Positions 1-5,916 of a stretch of DNA of 5,916 nt are shown piece after piece. The position numbers and the translations under genes were made by a program. Positions within the stretch are counted from its first letter, which is position 1. Each line of letters starts with the position of its first letter. Under the pieces are notes generated by a model. That model saw only the letters and a program-made list of their open reading frames with translations. It did no database searches and had not been told where the DNA came from. The stretch is from Gammaproteobacteria bacterium CG22_combo_CG10-13_8_21_14_all_40_8 (GTDB taxonomy: Bacteria; Pseudomonadota; Gammaproteobacteria; Enterobacterales; GCA-002770795). The DNA is taken from positions 7,606 through 13,521 of the forward strand of contig PCTP01000057.1 in NCBI GenBank assembly GCA_002770795.1, written 5' to 3'.

Positions 1-1203
1 GGGTAAATCTATATTTAATTTAGCAATTTGATCCAGAACCTGTTTAATAGCAATTGGAGTTTTCCCGTGTTTTTTCGAAGCCACTAAATTTCTTAAGCTA
101 AAAGCGAGAGATTGTCTTTGCCAAATCTCCTGCGTTCCTCCCTCTGAATAAAGATCAGTAATTAACTCGACCCAATCATCTATATCTAATCCTTGCAATG
201 CCAGCAACCAACGTAAACTTGAGCACACCACAGGTTGATAAATTAATGGGGTTCCCATAGAGACATTAAAACCACAGGCGACAGCTGCCTCAGCCTGAAG
301 TTGAGACTTCGGCATAAAGCAATTTTGGAAGCTGTTACTCACCTCAGTTAGCACATTCGCCAAATTGGGAATCACAACAGCAATTTTAGCTCCAGGATTT
401 GTTTCTGCTAATTCTCTCGCCCATTGAGCAGCATGGCGCCATTCAACAGCTTGCGAGGCACATTGATATAAGTTGCATTTAGCCTCAAATTGGGTGTTTT
501 TTTCTATCGAGAGATGGCAAGGTTGGATTTCACATCCAATTTGAGAGAGTTTTGATAAAAACGATTGTTGTTGCGGCGTCCATTCATCAAATCCGTAAAA
601 ATAGACTTTATTTGCGAGCAATTCTGGCAAGCATTTGAAACTATTCTGGTCAAGGTTCTGAATTAAGAAAGAAGCAAGTTGACAGGGACTCAGATATTGA
701 CTCTTTTCACAGAAATTTTGATAACGGAGGATAACCTGATAAAATATTTTTGTCTCTTGTGTCGAAAAAAATTCACTATCAAAACTTTCTTTAACCCCAA
801 ACTTAAAATTCCATTGATTAAAAACTTTCCATGCCGAGACGATTTGGTTAGTTAAATTTTCTCTCTGTAAAGCGTTCCATTGAAATTGATTTTCTAATTC
901 ATCCTCTATTATTTTATCCAACAACAACTTTTCTTGAAACTCATCTAATAGTTTCAATTTTTGTATAGATTGATCATTTACGATTTTTTTTGGTGATAGT
1001 ACTTGATAAAGAATATAAGCTGCATAAATTTTCTGAAGCCATTGATTCCAAGGTAAAACTACAGAATTTTCCCAACAAAACTCACCTAAATCACTATTCC
1101 TTCGATCAGATTCATTTTGTACAAATCGAGATTGTCTTGCACTAGAACAAATAATAACTGACTTACCAGGTAGAATTTTTTCCAATTCTATCGATTCAAT
1201 CAT
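1..1203 (-). CDS. AddB/RecB-like probable DNA repair protein (PD-(D/E)XK nuclease family), N-terminal part, cut by window edge
   Basis: An open frame of 401 codons runs without a stop from an ATG at 1203 to the left edge, so the gene is 3'-truncated by the window, not broken. The start is fixed by GGAGGA five bases upstream and by the overlap with rmuC. The protein resembles the 'probable DNA repair protein' family (TIGR03623-like) of beta/gamma-proteobacteria, whose members look like AddB: a degenerate superfamily I helicase-like body followed by a C-terminal RecB-type nuclease domain. Visible family features are FYGFDEWTPQQ (residues 202-212), EWRHAAQWARELAE (254-267), the strand PGAKIAVVIPNL (270-281) and GFNVSMGTPL (311-320). 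No canonical Walker A motif is seen near the N-terminus, where PGKSVIICSS (12-21) occupies the expected place, so helicase ATPase activity is doubtful. The nuclease domain would lie beyond the edge and cannot be checked. The likely role is cytoplasmic DNA end processing or recombinational repair, inferred from family only. It may also be labelled RecB-family exonuclease. Confidence 0.82.
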   Translation of the reverse strand, partial: MIESIELEKILPGKSVIICSSARQSRFVQNESDRRNSDLGEFCWENSVVLPWNQWLQKIYAAYILYQVLSPKKIVNDQSIQKLKLLDEFQEKLLLDKIIEDELENQFQWNALQRENLTNQIVSAWKVFNQWNFKFGVKESFDSEFFSTQETKIFYQVILRYQNFCEKSQYLSPCQLASFLIQNLDQNSFKCLPELLANKVYFYGFDEWTPQQQSFLSKLSQIGCEIQPCHLSIEKNTQFEAKCNLYQCASQAVEWRHAAQWARELAETNPGAKIAVVIPNLANVLTEVSNSFQNCFMPKSQLQAEAAVACGFNVSMGTPLIYQPVVCSSLRWLLALQGLDIDDWVELITDLYSEGGTQEIWQRQSLAFSLRNLVASKKHGKTPIAIKQVLDQIAKLNIDLP

Positions 1204-2707
1204 TTGATTCCTCCAAAAGTTTCTCGTTCATTTGTTTGGTTGTTTTTGCCCCTAACAGTTTTAACTTTTCTGTAGAGGAAATTAAATCACCTTTTCCAGT
1301 ATGAAGTTTTTTCTTGGCTGACGTCACAGTTTCCAAGGACTTAATGATTTTATTTTCCACATCATCTAAATCACTGACAAAGCTCACAAACTTATCATAA
1401 AGCCTCCCTGCTTGACGGGCAATTTCTACAGCATTTTTACTTTGTCTTTCGAAACGCCACAGGTTCTCGATAATTCTTAAAGTCGCTAATAAAGTCGTTG
1501 GACTGACAATGATGACTTTTTTTGAAAATGCGTCTGTTAATAAATTTTGATCTTCCTGTAAAGCTAAAAGATAAGCAGGTTCTATAGGTATAAAGATAAA
1601 CACAAAATCTAAGGTATTTAACCCAACTAAATCTTCATAGCTTTTTTCTGAAAGTTTTTCGACATGATTTCTTACTGCTTTAATATGCTGTTTTAAAGCA
1701 ATTTGATTCTCGTTTTCATCCTGTCCTGAATAATATCTTTCATAAGCAGACAGGGAAACTTTTGCATCCACAATAATATCTTTTTTATCTGGCAAGTGAA
1801 TGACAACATCGGGGTGATAACGATCACCCGCTTCAGATTTTAAATGTTTTTGTGTTTCGTATTCTCTTCCATTTTGCAACCCGCTGGCTTCAAGGACTCT
1901 CTCTAAGATCACCTCCCCCCAATTTCCTTGTGCTTTTCTATCACCTTTCAGTGCTCTGGTCAGGTTAGATGCCTCTTCAGTGATTTGTTGATTAAGTTGT
2001 CTTAATCCATCAATTTCTTTCAATAAACTGACTCTATCCCGACTCTCAGTATCATAGACATGATCCACTCGTTTTCTAAATTCACCCAACTGATCTTTAA
2101 ATGGTGTTAAAATAGTATCTAAACTTTGCTGTTGTGTTTTACCAAATTTTTCAGAATTTTGCTCCATGATATTATTGGCTAAACGATTAAATTCTTGATT
2201 CATTTTTTCTTTTGTTTGCTCTAAGAGTGCTAATTTTTCTTGGGTGAAAATTTTTTCATCTTGAAGTTGAATTTGTAATGTAGCCAGTTCTCGTTGCGCA
2301 ACACCCAGTTCAGTTTGCTTCAATTCAAGTTGATTTTTTAATGCCTGATTTTCTTGTAATTGTTGTTGAAGATGCTGACTCAAATTTTCAATCTTCTGAC
2401 CATCGGCTGCCTGTGTAATGCTCAGTTGTTGCCTCATCTCCAACTGCTCATCCAACTTTTGTTGTAAACTTTGCGACTGCTGCTGCCATTGCGCAATACT
2501 GTTTTGATCATTCAGTTGTTGCTGCTGATACAGCTGTTCGTTGATGCTTTGCTGATAGCTTTGCTCAGAAGATTGTGTTTCGGCATGCAAAAGCTTTAGC
2601 TTAAGCGATCTGACACTAACAAGATAAACTACTAACCCACTCAGTAAAAAAATACCCAGTCCCATTAAAACCAAGATATAGAGAGGGTAACTCATCAGAA
2701 TATCCAC
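1196..2707 (-). CDS. rmuC: RmuC family DNA recombination protein
   Basis: RmuC limits recombination between inverted repeats in E. coli; its biochemical activity is unproven, but its core is predicted to have a PD-(D/E)XK nuclease-like fold. The 503-residue product has the full family layout: an N-terminal membrane segment (about 8-31, YILVLMGLGIFLLSGLVVYL), a long very glutamine-rich coiled coil (about 38-190), and the conserved core. The core includes GNWGE (261-265), RYHPDVVIHLP (296-306), IIVDAKVSLSAYERY (311-325; candidate active residues E265, D299, D314, K316), IFIPIEPAYLLAL (371-383) and VSPTTLLATLRII (401-413). Length is near the E. coli protein (about 475). The chosen start is GTG at 2707, with GGAG at 2715-2718 seven bases upstream; an ATG four codons inside (2695) has only a weaker site. 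A possible -10 TACAAT (plus-strand 2737-2742) has no good -35. The 3' end overlaps the next repair gene by eight bases, so the two probably form one transcript. Confidence 0.95.
   Translation of the reverse strand: MDILMSYPLYILVLMGLGIFLLSGLVVYLVSVRSLKLKLLHAETQSSEQSYQQSINEQLYQQQQLNDQNSIAQWQQQSQSLQQKLDEQLEMRQQLSITQAADGQKIENLSQHLQQQLQENQALKNQLELKQTELGVAQRELATLQIQLQDEKIFTQEKLALLEQTKEKMNQEFNRLANNIMEQNSEKFGKTQQQSLDTILTPFKDQLGEFRKRVDHVYDTESRDRVSLLKEIDGLRQLNQQITEEASNLTRALKGDRKAQGNWGEVILERVLEASGLQNGREYETQKHLKSEAGDRYHPDVVIHLPDKKDIIVDAKVSLSAYERYYSGQDENENQIALKQHIKAVRNHVEKLSEKSYEDLVGLNTLDFVFIFIPIEPAYLLALQEDQNLLTDAFSKKVIIVSPTTLLATLRIIENLWRFERQSKNAVEIARQAGRLYDKFVSFVSDLDDVENKIIKSLETVTSAKKKLHTGKGDLISSTEKLKLLGAKTTKQMNEKLLEESND
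1204..1214 (-). promoter_or_regulatory. Strong ribosome binding site embedded in the end of rmuC
   Basis: On the minus strand the sequence reads GGAGGA-ATCAA-ATG, with the Shine-Dalgarno core at 1209-1214 and a five-base spacer. The same bases encode the Leu-Glu-Glu-Ser end of RmuC. This decides the start of the downstream repair gene and indicates independent loading or re-initiation of ribosomes right at the rmuC stop, which is typical of translational coupling. Confidence 0.8.
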
Positions 2708-2714
2708 ACTTTGA

Positions 2715-2718
2715 CTCC
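2715..2718 (-). promoter_or_regulatory. Ribosome binding site supporting the GTG start of rmuC
   Basis: GGAG lies seven bases upstream of the GTG at 2707. The competing in-frame ATG at 2695 is preceded only by a short GGA inside the coding sequence. The spacing favours GTG, although use of the inner ATG would remove only four residues ahead of the membrane segment and could not be excluded by eye. Confidence 0.5.
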
Positions 2719-2794
2719 ATCAGTTCACATCAAATTATTGTACCTAAATTTTCTACCCTACAGGTATTTATTTTCAAAACAAATCTGAGAAGCT

Positions 2795-2824
2795 TTTGAT
2801 GTAGCAGAGGCTATCAGCTATTAT
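2795..2824 (+). promoter_or_regulatory. Candidate sigma-70 promoter for xthA
   Basis: TTTGAT (2795-2800) and TATTAT (2819-2824) are separated by 18 bases in the divergent rmuC-xthA intergenic region and would start a transcript near 2831, about 26 bases before the xthA ATG. Each hexamer differs from the consensus by two bases (TTGACA, TATAAT) or fewer depending on alignment, so this is a guess by eye. No LexA-type CTG-N10-CAG operator was seen nearby. Confidence 0.3.
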
Positions 2825-2856
2825 AGGGACTTTGAGCCAGCTGGATAGCTATTACT

Positions 2857-3684
2857 ATGAAAATCGTTTGTTTTAATGTCAATGGGATCAGAGCAAGACT
2901 TCATCAAATCGAGGAGGTTATCTCCACACTTTCACCGGATGTTATCGCAATTCAAGAAGTCAAAGCACAGGATAGCGACTTTCCTTTTGCGGAGATAAAA
3001 AAGTATGGCTATCATTGTGAAACCTTTGGTCAAAAAGGGCATTATGGCGTGGCCTTTTTGAGCAAAAAACCACCAGTAAAGATCCAAAGAGGTTTTCCAT
3101 TTGATGTGGAGGATGCCCAAAAAAGACTAATTACGGGATATTTTCTATCCGATACAAATGAGGAGTTCATCTTGGTGAATGGCTACTTTCCCCAAGGCGA
3201 TAGCCGTTCTCATGAATGGAAATTTCCCTATAAACAAAAGTTTTATTCCGATCTCTCCAGCTGGTTACAACAAAGCTTCGACCCGACTCAAAATATTGTC
3301 GTCATGGGAGATTTTAATATTGCATCCACTGATGCAGATATAGGTATTGGTGAAGCCAATGCCAAACGCTGGTTAAAAACAGGTAAATGTAGTTTTTTAC
3401 CAGAGGAAAGAGAATGGTTTCAAACTCTTTTAGATTTTGGGTTAACCGATGCCTTCAGACACCTAAATCCTGCCGAGGAACATTGCCTGAATGTAGGTAA
3501 ACTCAGCTGGTTTGATTATCGCAGCAAAGGTTTTGACGATGAACCTAAGCGAGGCTTAAGAATCGATGGTTTCCTTGTTTCTTCACCACTAGTACCTAAA
3601 ATTACCGCTGTAGATATCAGCTACGAAATCCGCGCTATGGACAAACCCTCAGATCACGCTCCTTTATGGATAGATTTTCAATAA
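2857..3684 (+). CDS. xthA: Exodeoxyribonuclease III (AP endonuclease)
   Basis: Exonuclease III is a cytoplasmic Mg2+-dependent enzyme of base excision repair: it cuts 5' of abasic sites, removes blocking 3' groups left by oxidation, and degrades duplex DNA 3'-5'. The 275-residue product spans the whole exonuclease/endonuclease/phosphatase fold. Catalytic residues are all present: N7 in FNVNGIRAR, E34 in IQEVK, Y110 in VNGYFPQGDSR, D152 and N154 in MGDFNIA, D237 in GLRIDGF, and D266-H267 in KPSDHAP. The stretch TGKCSFLPEEREW (175-187) and FDYRSKGFDD (219-228) are signature sequences of the E. coli-type subfamily. It is about seven residues longer than E. coli XthA (268 as I recall), mostly in the loop before SWFDYRS. 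The ATG at 2857 has a weak, distant GGA (2843-2845), but the next residues match the family N-terminus exactly, so the start is secure. It is divergent from rmuC and convergent with ovoB, thus probably monocistronic. Confidence 0.97.
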   Translation: MKIVCFNVNGIRARLHQIEEVISTLSPDVIAIQEVKAQDSDFPFAEIKKYGYHCETFGQKGHYGVAFLSKKPPVKIQRGFPFDVEDAQKRLITGYFLSDTNEEFILVNGYFPQGDSRSHEWKFPYKQKFYSDLSSWLQQSFDPTQNIVVMGDFNIASTDADIGIGEANAKRWLKTGKCSFLPEEREWFQTLLDFGLTDAFRHLNPAEEHCLNVGKLSWFDYRSKGFDDEPKRGLRIDGFLVSSPLVPKITAVDISYEIRAMDKPSDHAPLWIDFQ

Positions 3685-3707
3685 TTTCTATTTATCATAC
3701 TAAACTC

Positions 3708-3759
3708 ATTGCCATTTTCAAGATGTCAGTTGCACTGGCATCTTGACTCACAGGGCAAT
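3708..3759. terminator. Inverted repeat between convergent xthA and ovoB, possible transcription end structure
   Basis: CAAGATG (3719-3725) pairs with CATCTTG (3739-3745). Inside this a T/G pair and CAG/CTG extend the stem to 11 bp around a five-base loop (TTGCA). A second pair of arms, ATTGCC (3708-3713) and GGCAAT (3754-3759), flanks it across an internal loop and ends directly at the ovoB stop codon. No T-run follows the stem on either strand (ACTCACAG on plus, AAAATGG on minus), so it is not a classic intrinsic terminator. Its place in the only gap between two convergent genes suggests a shared 3'-end or RNA-stabilising hairpin. Confidence 0.4.
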
Positions 3760-4890
3760 TCATTTAGCAAGAATCATAGCCTTTTCAAAAACATTCAATG
3801 CGTCTACAAAATTAGATTTTCCAAGGCCCAAGCGATAATATGGTCCGTCCAAACCAAAGAGCTGAGAAGGCAACAGCAGAAGCTGGTATTTTTGGGCCAA
3901 TTCCGTGGAAAATTTTGTGGGTGTTAGTCTTTGTTCAATTCTTAGCAAGCTAAGTAGACCTGCTTTAGGTGTATGCCAAGCCAATACTCTCTGATGTTTT
4001 TTCACAAAACTATTAAATAATTTCTTGTTGTCTTCAACAATCTGATTGTTATGCTCTAAAATTTTCTGCCTGTGCTTAAATGCAATCCGTGCAAACTGCT
4101 CATCTGTTCGTGAACAACAAATGGATAAATAGGATTTAATTTCTAGCATCCTAGCTTGCAGTTTTGCATTTTGCGTTACAGCCCATCCAATTCGAATGCC
4201 GGGAAATCCTAAGCTTTTAGACATCACCCCTAAACGAAGAATATTTTTAAGTGTATCCGTTTTATGATTGTTTGGCAGTAATTTGGCATTCGGTGTCTGT
4301 GGATGAGTCCAAACTGAAACTTCGTCTAACAGCACTGTATATGAGTTTTTTACACTGGCTTCAATGAGCGCATATTGAATAGAATCATCGATAACCATTC
4401 CCGTCGGGTTATGAGGTGAATTCAGTATGATTAGACGGGTTTTTGTATTGATAAATTGCGTGAAATCGGATAATTCTAGGTTCCATTGTTGCTCAAACTT
4501 AGGTTCAATAATATGTAACTTGGCTCCAAGCTGATGACATATTTCTACTAATGATGGATAACATGGTTTAATGGCAATCACTTCACCACCATCAGTCAAA
4601 ATGGCATTTAAGGCACAAAAAATTGCCTCTTGAACACCACTATATAGACTAACATGCATGCTCTGATATTGATGGCTTGTCGCGACGGCAATTTCTTCTC
4701 GCAATCGTTCGTCACCCTGAATGCTGGCGTAAGTGAGTGGCTGCTTTAAAAAACTCTGATCCGTTTCTAAATCGAGCAATTGTTGAACACTCAGCGACTC
4801 GGCACAAGAATCACTGAGATTATATTGAATGGTAGTATTCAGCGCTTGGGTGAATTGTAAGTGTGCAAAAGGCTTAAAGGGAAAATTCAT
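3760..4890 (-). CDS. ovoB: Ovothiol biosynthesis sulfoxide lyase OvoB (PLP-dependent, aminotransferase class I/II fold)
   Basis: OvoB is a PLP-dependent beta-lyase that cleaves the cysteinyl-histidine sulfoxide made by OvoA to give 4-mercaptohistidine (also called 5-thiohistidine), which OvoA then methylates to ovothiol A. The 376-residue product is a complete fold-type I enzyme: YSGVQEAIF (83-91, cofactor phosphate region), SPHNPTGM (158-165, N161), LLDEVSVW (187-194, D189 for the pyridine nitrogen), MSKSLGFPGIRIGW (223-236, Schiff-base K225 and R233), and YYRLGLGK (351-358, R353 likely binding the substrate carboxylate). By fold alone it would be called an aminotransferase; the OvoB assignment is inference from its position. 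Its ATG lies 17 bases inside ovoA, with only a weak upstream AGAAG, as expected for translational coupling. A short SICCSRTDE stretch (256-264) has a vicinal Cys pair. A true aminotransferase of another pathway remains possible. Confidence 0.8.
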   Translation of the reverse strand: MNFPFKPFAHLQFTQALNTTIQYNLSDSCAESLSVQQLLDLETDQSFLKQPLTYASIQGDERLREEIAVATSHQYQSMHVSLYSGVQEAIFCALNAILTDGGEVIAIKPCYPSLVEICHQLGAKLHIIEPKFEQQWNLELSDFTQFINTKTRLIILNSPHNPTGMVIDDSIQYALIEASVKNSYTVLLDEVSVWTHPQTPNAKLLPNNHKTDTLKNILRLGVMSKSLGFPGIRIGWAVTQNAKLQARMLEIKSYLSICCSRTDEQFARIAFKHRQKILEHNNQIVEDNKKLFNSFVKKHQRVLAWHTPKAGLLSLLRIEQRLTPTKFSTELAQKYQLLLLPSQLFGLDGPYYRLGLGKSNFVDALNVFEKAMILAK

Positions 4891-5916
4891 CGGAGCACGA
4901 CTTCTTAAGTCGCCAAAAACTCAATTCAATATTTTGCACGAGCACTCTACGCCCAGAAATACGCTGGGTAGCTAAAATCGACTGCTGATCGAGCCTCTCA
5001 AATTTATCTTCTAATAGGTCTGACAAGGCATCCAAGGTGAAACAAGTTTCACCATTTATTTTACGTCCACCGAGCCATCTATTGGGTTCACAACGATCTT
5101 CATTCCATTCATAATCTGATGCAATCGCTAATATGCCTTTGGGCAGCAAACGTTTGCTAACGCCTTCAAACAGCAACTTTGGGTCGTATACTTGCGTGAG
5201 AATATTATTCAGCAATATAAAGTGATAATCCTTAAAAAGAGGCTTTAGATTACATAAGTCACTTTGACTAAAATGTACTCTTTGAGCGGCTTCATTGAGA
5301 TGGTGAACGGCTAGATCAGCGCTGAGAAATTCTTGTAATTCACCTTCAGTTTTCATCACATAACGAACTTGTCCCTGCTCTTGAAGTTGAAATCCATTTT
5401 GGATTAGGCGCGCCGTTGAATCAATGGCATCCACATGCGCCACCTTCCTAGCCAGCTCAAAGCTAGTTCGTCCAACAGAACAGCCTAATTCAAGCAGTTT
5501 AGTATTCTCTGGTTTCTCCATATGTTGCAAGCAAATTTCAGCGCATTTTTGATGATAATTGTCGAAACCTAATACAGACTCTCCATAATGGGAATGAAGC
5601 TGCAGGACAATTTCTGGCTGTTGCTGGTAAATTTGCACAGGTTCTACTGGCACGTTTTTGGATGAGGACTCTATATAACGAAATCCCGCATGTTGAAAAA
5701 AATGACGCCTAAAACCATAACGAGAATTTTTACAAGCCTCATTGCCGGTAGAGATCCACGATCCCCCTTTAAAAAGATTGTGTAATCCATCAAAGGTTGG
5801 TGTTGAAAAATCATCATATAATGGATGCACAGAGAAACCATCATATCCATCCACAAAACTTTCAGTCCATTGCCAAACATTACCCACAATATCAAAAAAG
5901 CCTGATTGTTCAAATT
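4874..5916 (-). CDS. ovoA: 5-histidylcysteine sulfoxide synthase / mercaptohistidine N-methyltransferase OvoA, C-terminal part, cut by window edge
   Basis: OvoA is the iron enzyme that oxidatively couples cysteine to histidine and, through a C-terminal SAM-dependent domain, methylates the imidazole nitrogen of mercaptohistidine. The frame stays open to the right edge, so about 347 C-terminal residues are visible and the N-terminal DinB-like metal-binding part is outside. Counting from the first whole visible codon (at 5914), the end of the formylglycine-generating-enzyme-like domain comes first: GFFDIVGNVWQWTESF (5-20), FKGGSWISTG (48-57) and RRHFFQHAGFRY (69-80). The methyltransferase follows: SAM motif I LELGCSVGRTSFELA (141-155), acidic DAIDST (162-167), LLNNIL (234-239) and RWLGGRKINGE (279-289), ending in LSFWRLKK. 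The GTG at 5887 encodes the Val of GNVWQW's preceding position and is internal, not a start. The fusion of both domains separates OvoA from EgtB or plain sulfatase-modifying factors. The stop overlaps ovoB by 17 bases, indicating an ovoA-ovoB operon. Confidence 0.92.
   Translation of the reverse strand, partial: FEQSGFFDIVGNVWQWTESFVDGYDGFSVHPLYDDFSTPTFDGLHNLFKGGSWISTGNEACKNSRYGFRRHFFQHAGFRYIESSSKNVPVEPVQIYQQQPEIVLQLHSHYGESVLGFDNYHQKCAEICLQHMEKPENTKLLELGCSVGRTSFELARKVAHVDAIDSTARLIQNGFQLQEQGQVRYVMKTEGELQEFLSADLAVHHLNEAAQRVHFSQSDLCNLKPLFKDYHFILLNNILTQVYDPKLLFEGVSKRLLPKGILAIASDYEWNEDRCEPNRWLGGRKINGETCFTLDALSDLLEDKFERLDQQSILATQRISGRRVLVQNIELSFWRLKKSCSDEFSL

Noticed and set aside
2708..2856. LexA operator (SOS box) in the divergent region between the repair genes
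   Set aside because: I found no CTG-N10-CAG with the expected AT-rich centre on either strand.
2932..3120. 62-codon open frame on the minus strand inside xthA
   Set aside because: It is antisense to a strongly conserved gene, has no family resemblance and is explained as a shadow of xthA.
3709..3927. 72-codon open frame on the plus strand over the intergenic hairpin and the ovoB 3' end
   Set aside because: Most of it is antisense to conserved ovoB sequence, and its composition looks like a reverse-frame translation; no homology or ribosome site is recognised.
3760..4890. Histidinol-phosphate aminotransferase (HisC) or generic aminotransferase for the PLP gene
   Set aside because: The fold motifs alone would allow it, but there is no his context and the gene overlaps ovoA, whose pathway needs a PLP lyase; kept only as an alternative.
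5885..5887. GTG as a possible start of a separate methyltransferase gene
   Set aside because: The frame continues upstream with FEQSGFFDI, which is part of the same FGE-like motif (GFFDIVGNVWQW), so the codon is an internal valine and the gene runs beyond the window.
5671..5913. 80-codon frame on the minus strand overlapping the start of the visible ovoA part
   Set aside because: It is a shifted frame of ovoA, whose own frame carries the FGE-like and methyltransferase motifs.
1..5916. CRISPR array, tRNA/rRNA, insertion sequence, toxin-antitoxin or phage-defence module
   Set aside because: No regularly spaced direct repeats, clover-leaf sequences, transposase motifs or terminal repeats were seen; nearly all bases are covered by housekeeping-type genes.

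Overview
The window looks like chromosomal DNA of a low-GC (by eye, high 30s per cent; not counted) Gammaproteobacterium. The grounds are an XthA very close to E. coli exonuclease III, an RmuC of enterobacterial type, a RecB/AddB-like 'probable DNA repair protein' of the kind found in beta/gamma-proteobacteria, and an OvoA-type ovothiol synthase. The genus cannot be named from the sequence alone. There is no sign of mobile DNA, CRISPR, tRNA or rRNA. Coding density is high and all genes look intact, except that the first and last run off the window edges.

Layout. Positions 1-1203 (minus strand) hold the N-terminal 401 codons of a large AddB/RecB-like nuclease-family protein that continues beyond the left edge. 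It begins inside the end of rmuC (1196-2707, minus), with an 8-nt overlap and a strong Shine-Dalgarno sequence embedded in the last rmuC codons, so the two are almost certainly one translationally coupled unit. A 149-bp divergent intergenic region (2708-2856) separates rmuC from xthA (2857-3684, plus). xthA converges on ovoB (3760-4890, minus) across 75 bp that contain a clear inverted repeat. ovoB overlaps by 17 nt the 3' end of ovoA (4874-5916, minus), whose 5' part lies outside the right edge.

Function. The left half is a DNA-repair block: a predicted nuclease/recombination factor (RmuC), a RecB-family-like repair protein and the AP endonuclease/3'-5' exonuclease XthA. The right half is the two-gene ovothiol pathway. 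OvoA joins cysteine to histidine as a sulfoxide and later N-methylates the imidazole; OvoB, a PLP enzyme of the aminotransferase fold, is expected to cleave the sulfoxide to the mercaptohistidine. Ovothiol is an antioxidant thiol and XthA repairs oxidative base-loss and 3'-end damage, so the neighbourhood has a plausible oxidative-stress theme, although the genes are on opposite strands and co-regulation is not shown. I see no convincing undescribed system. The points most worth following are the rmuC/AddB-like coupling and the ovoA-ovoB overlap, which argues against a plain 'aminotransferase' label.
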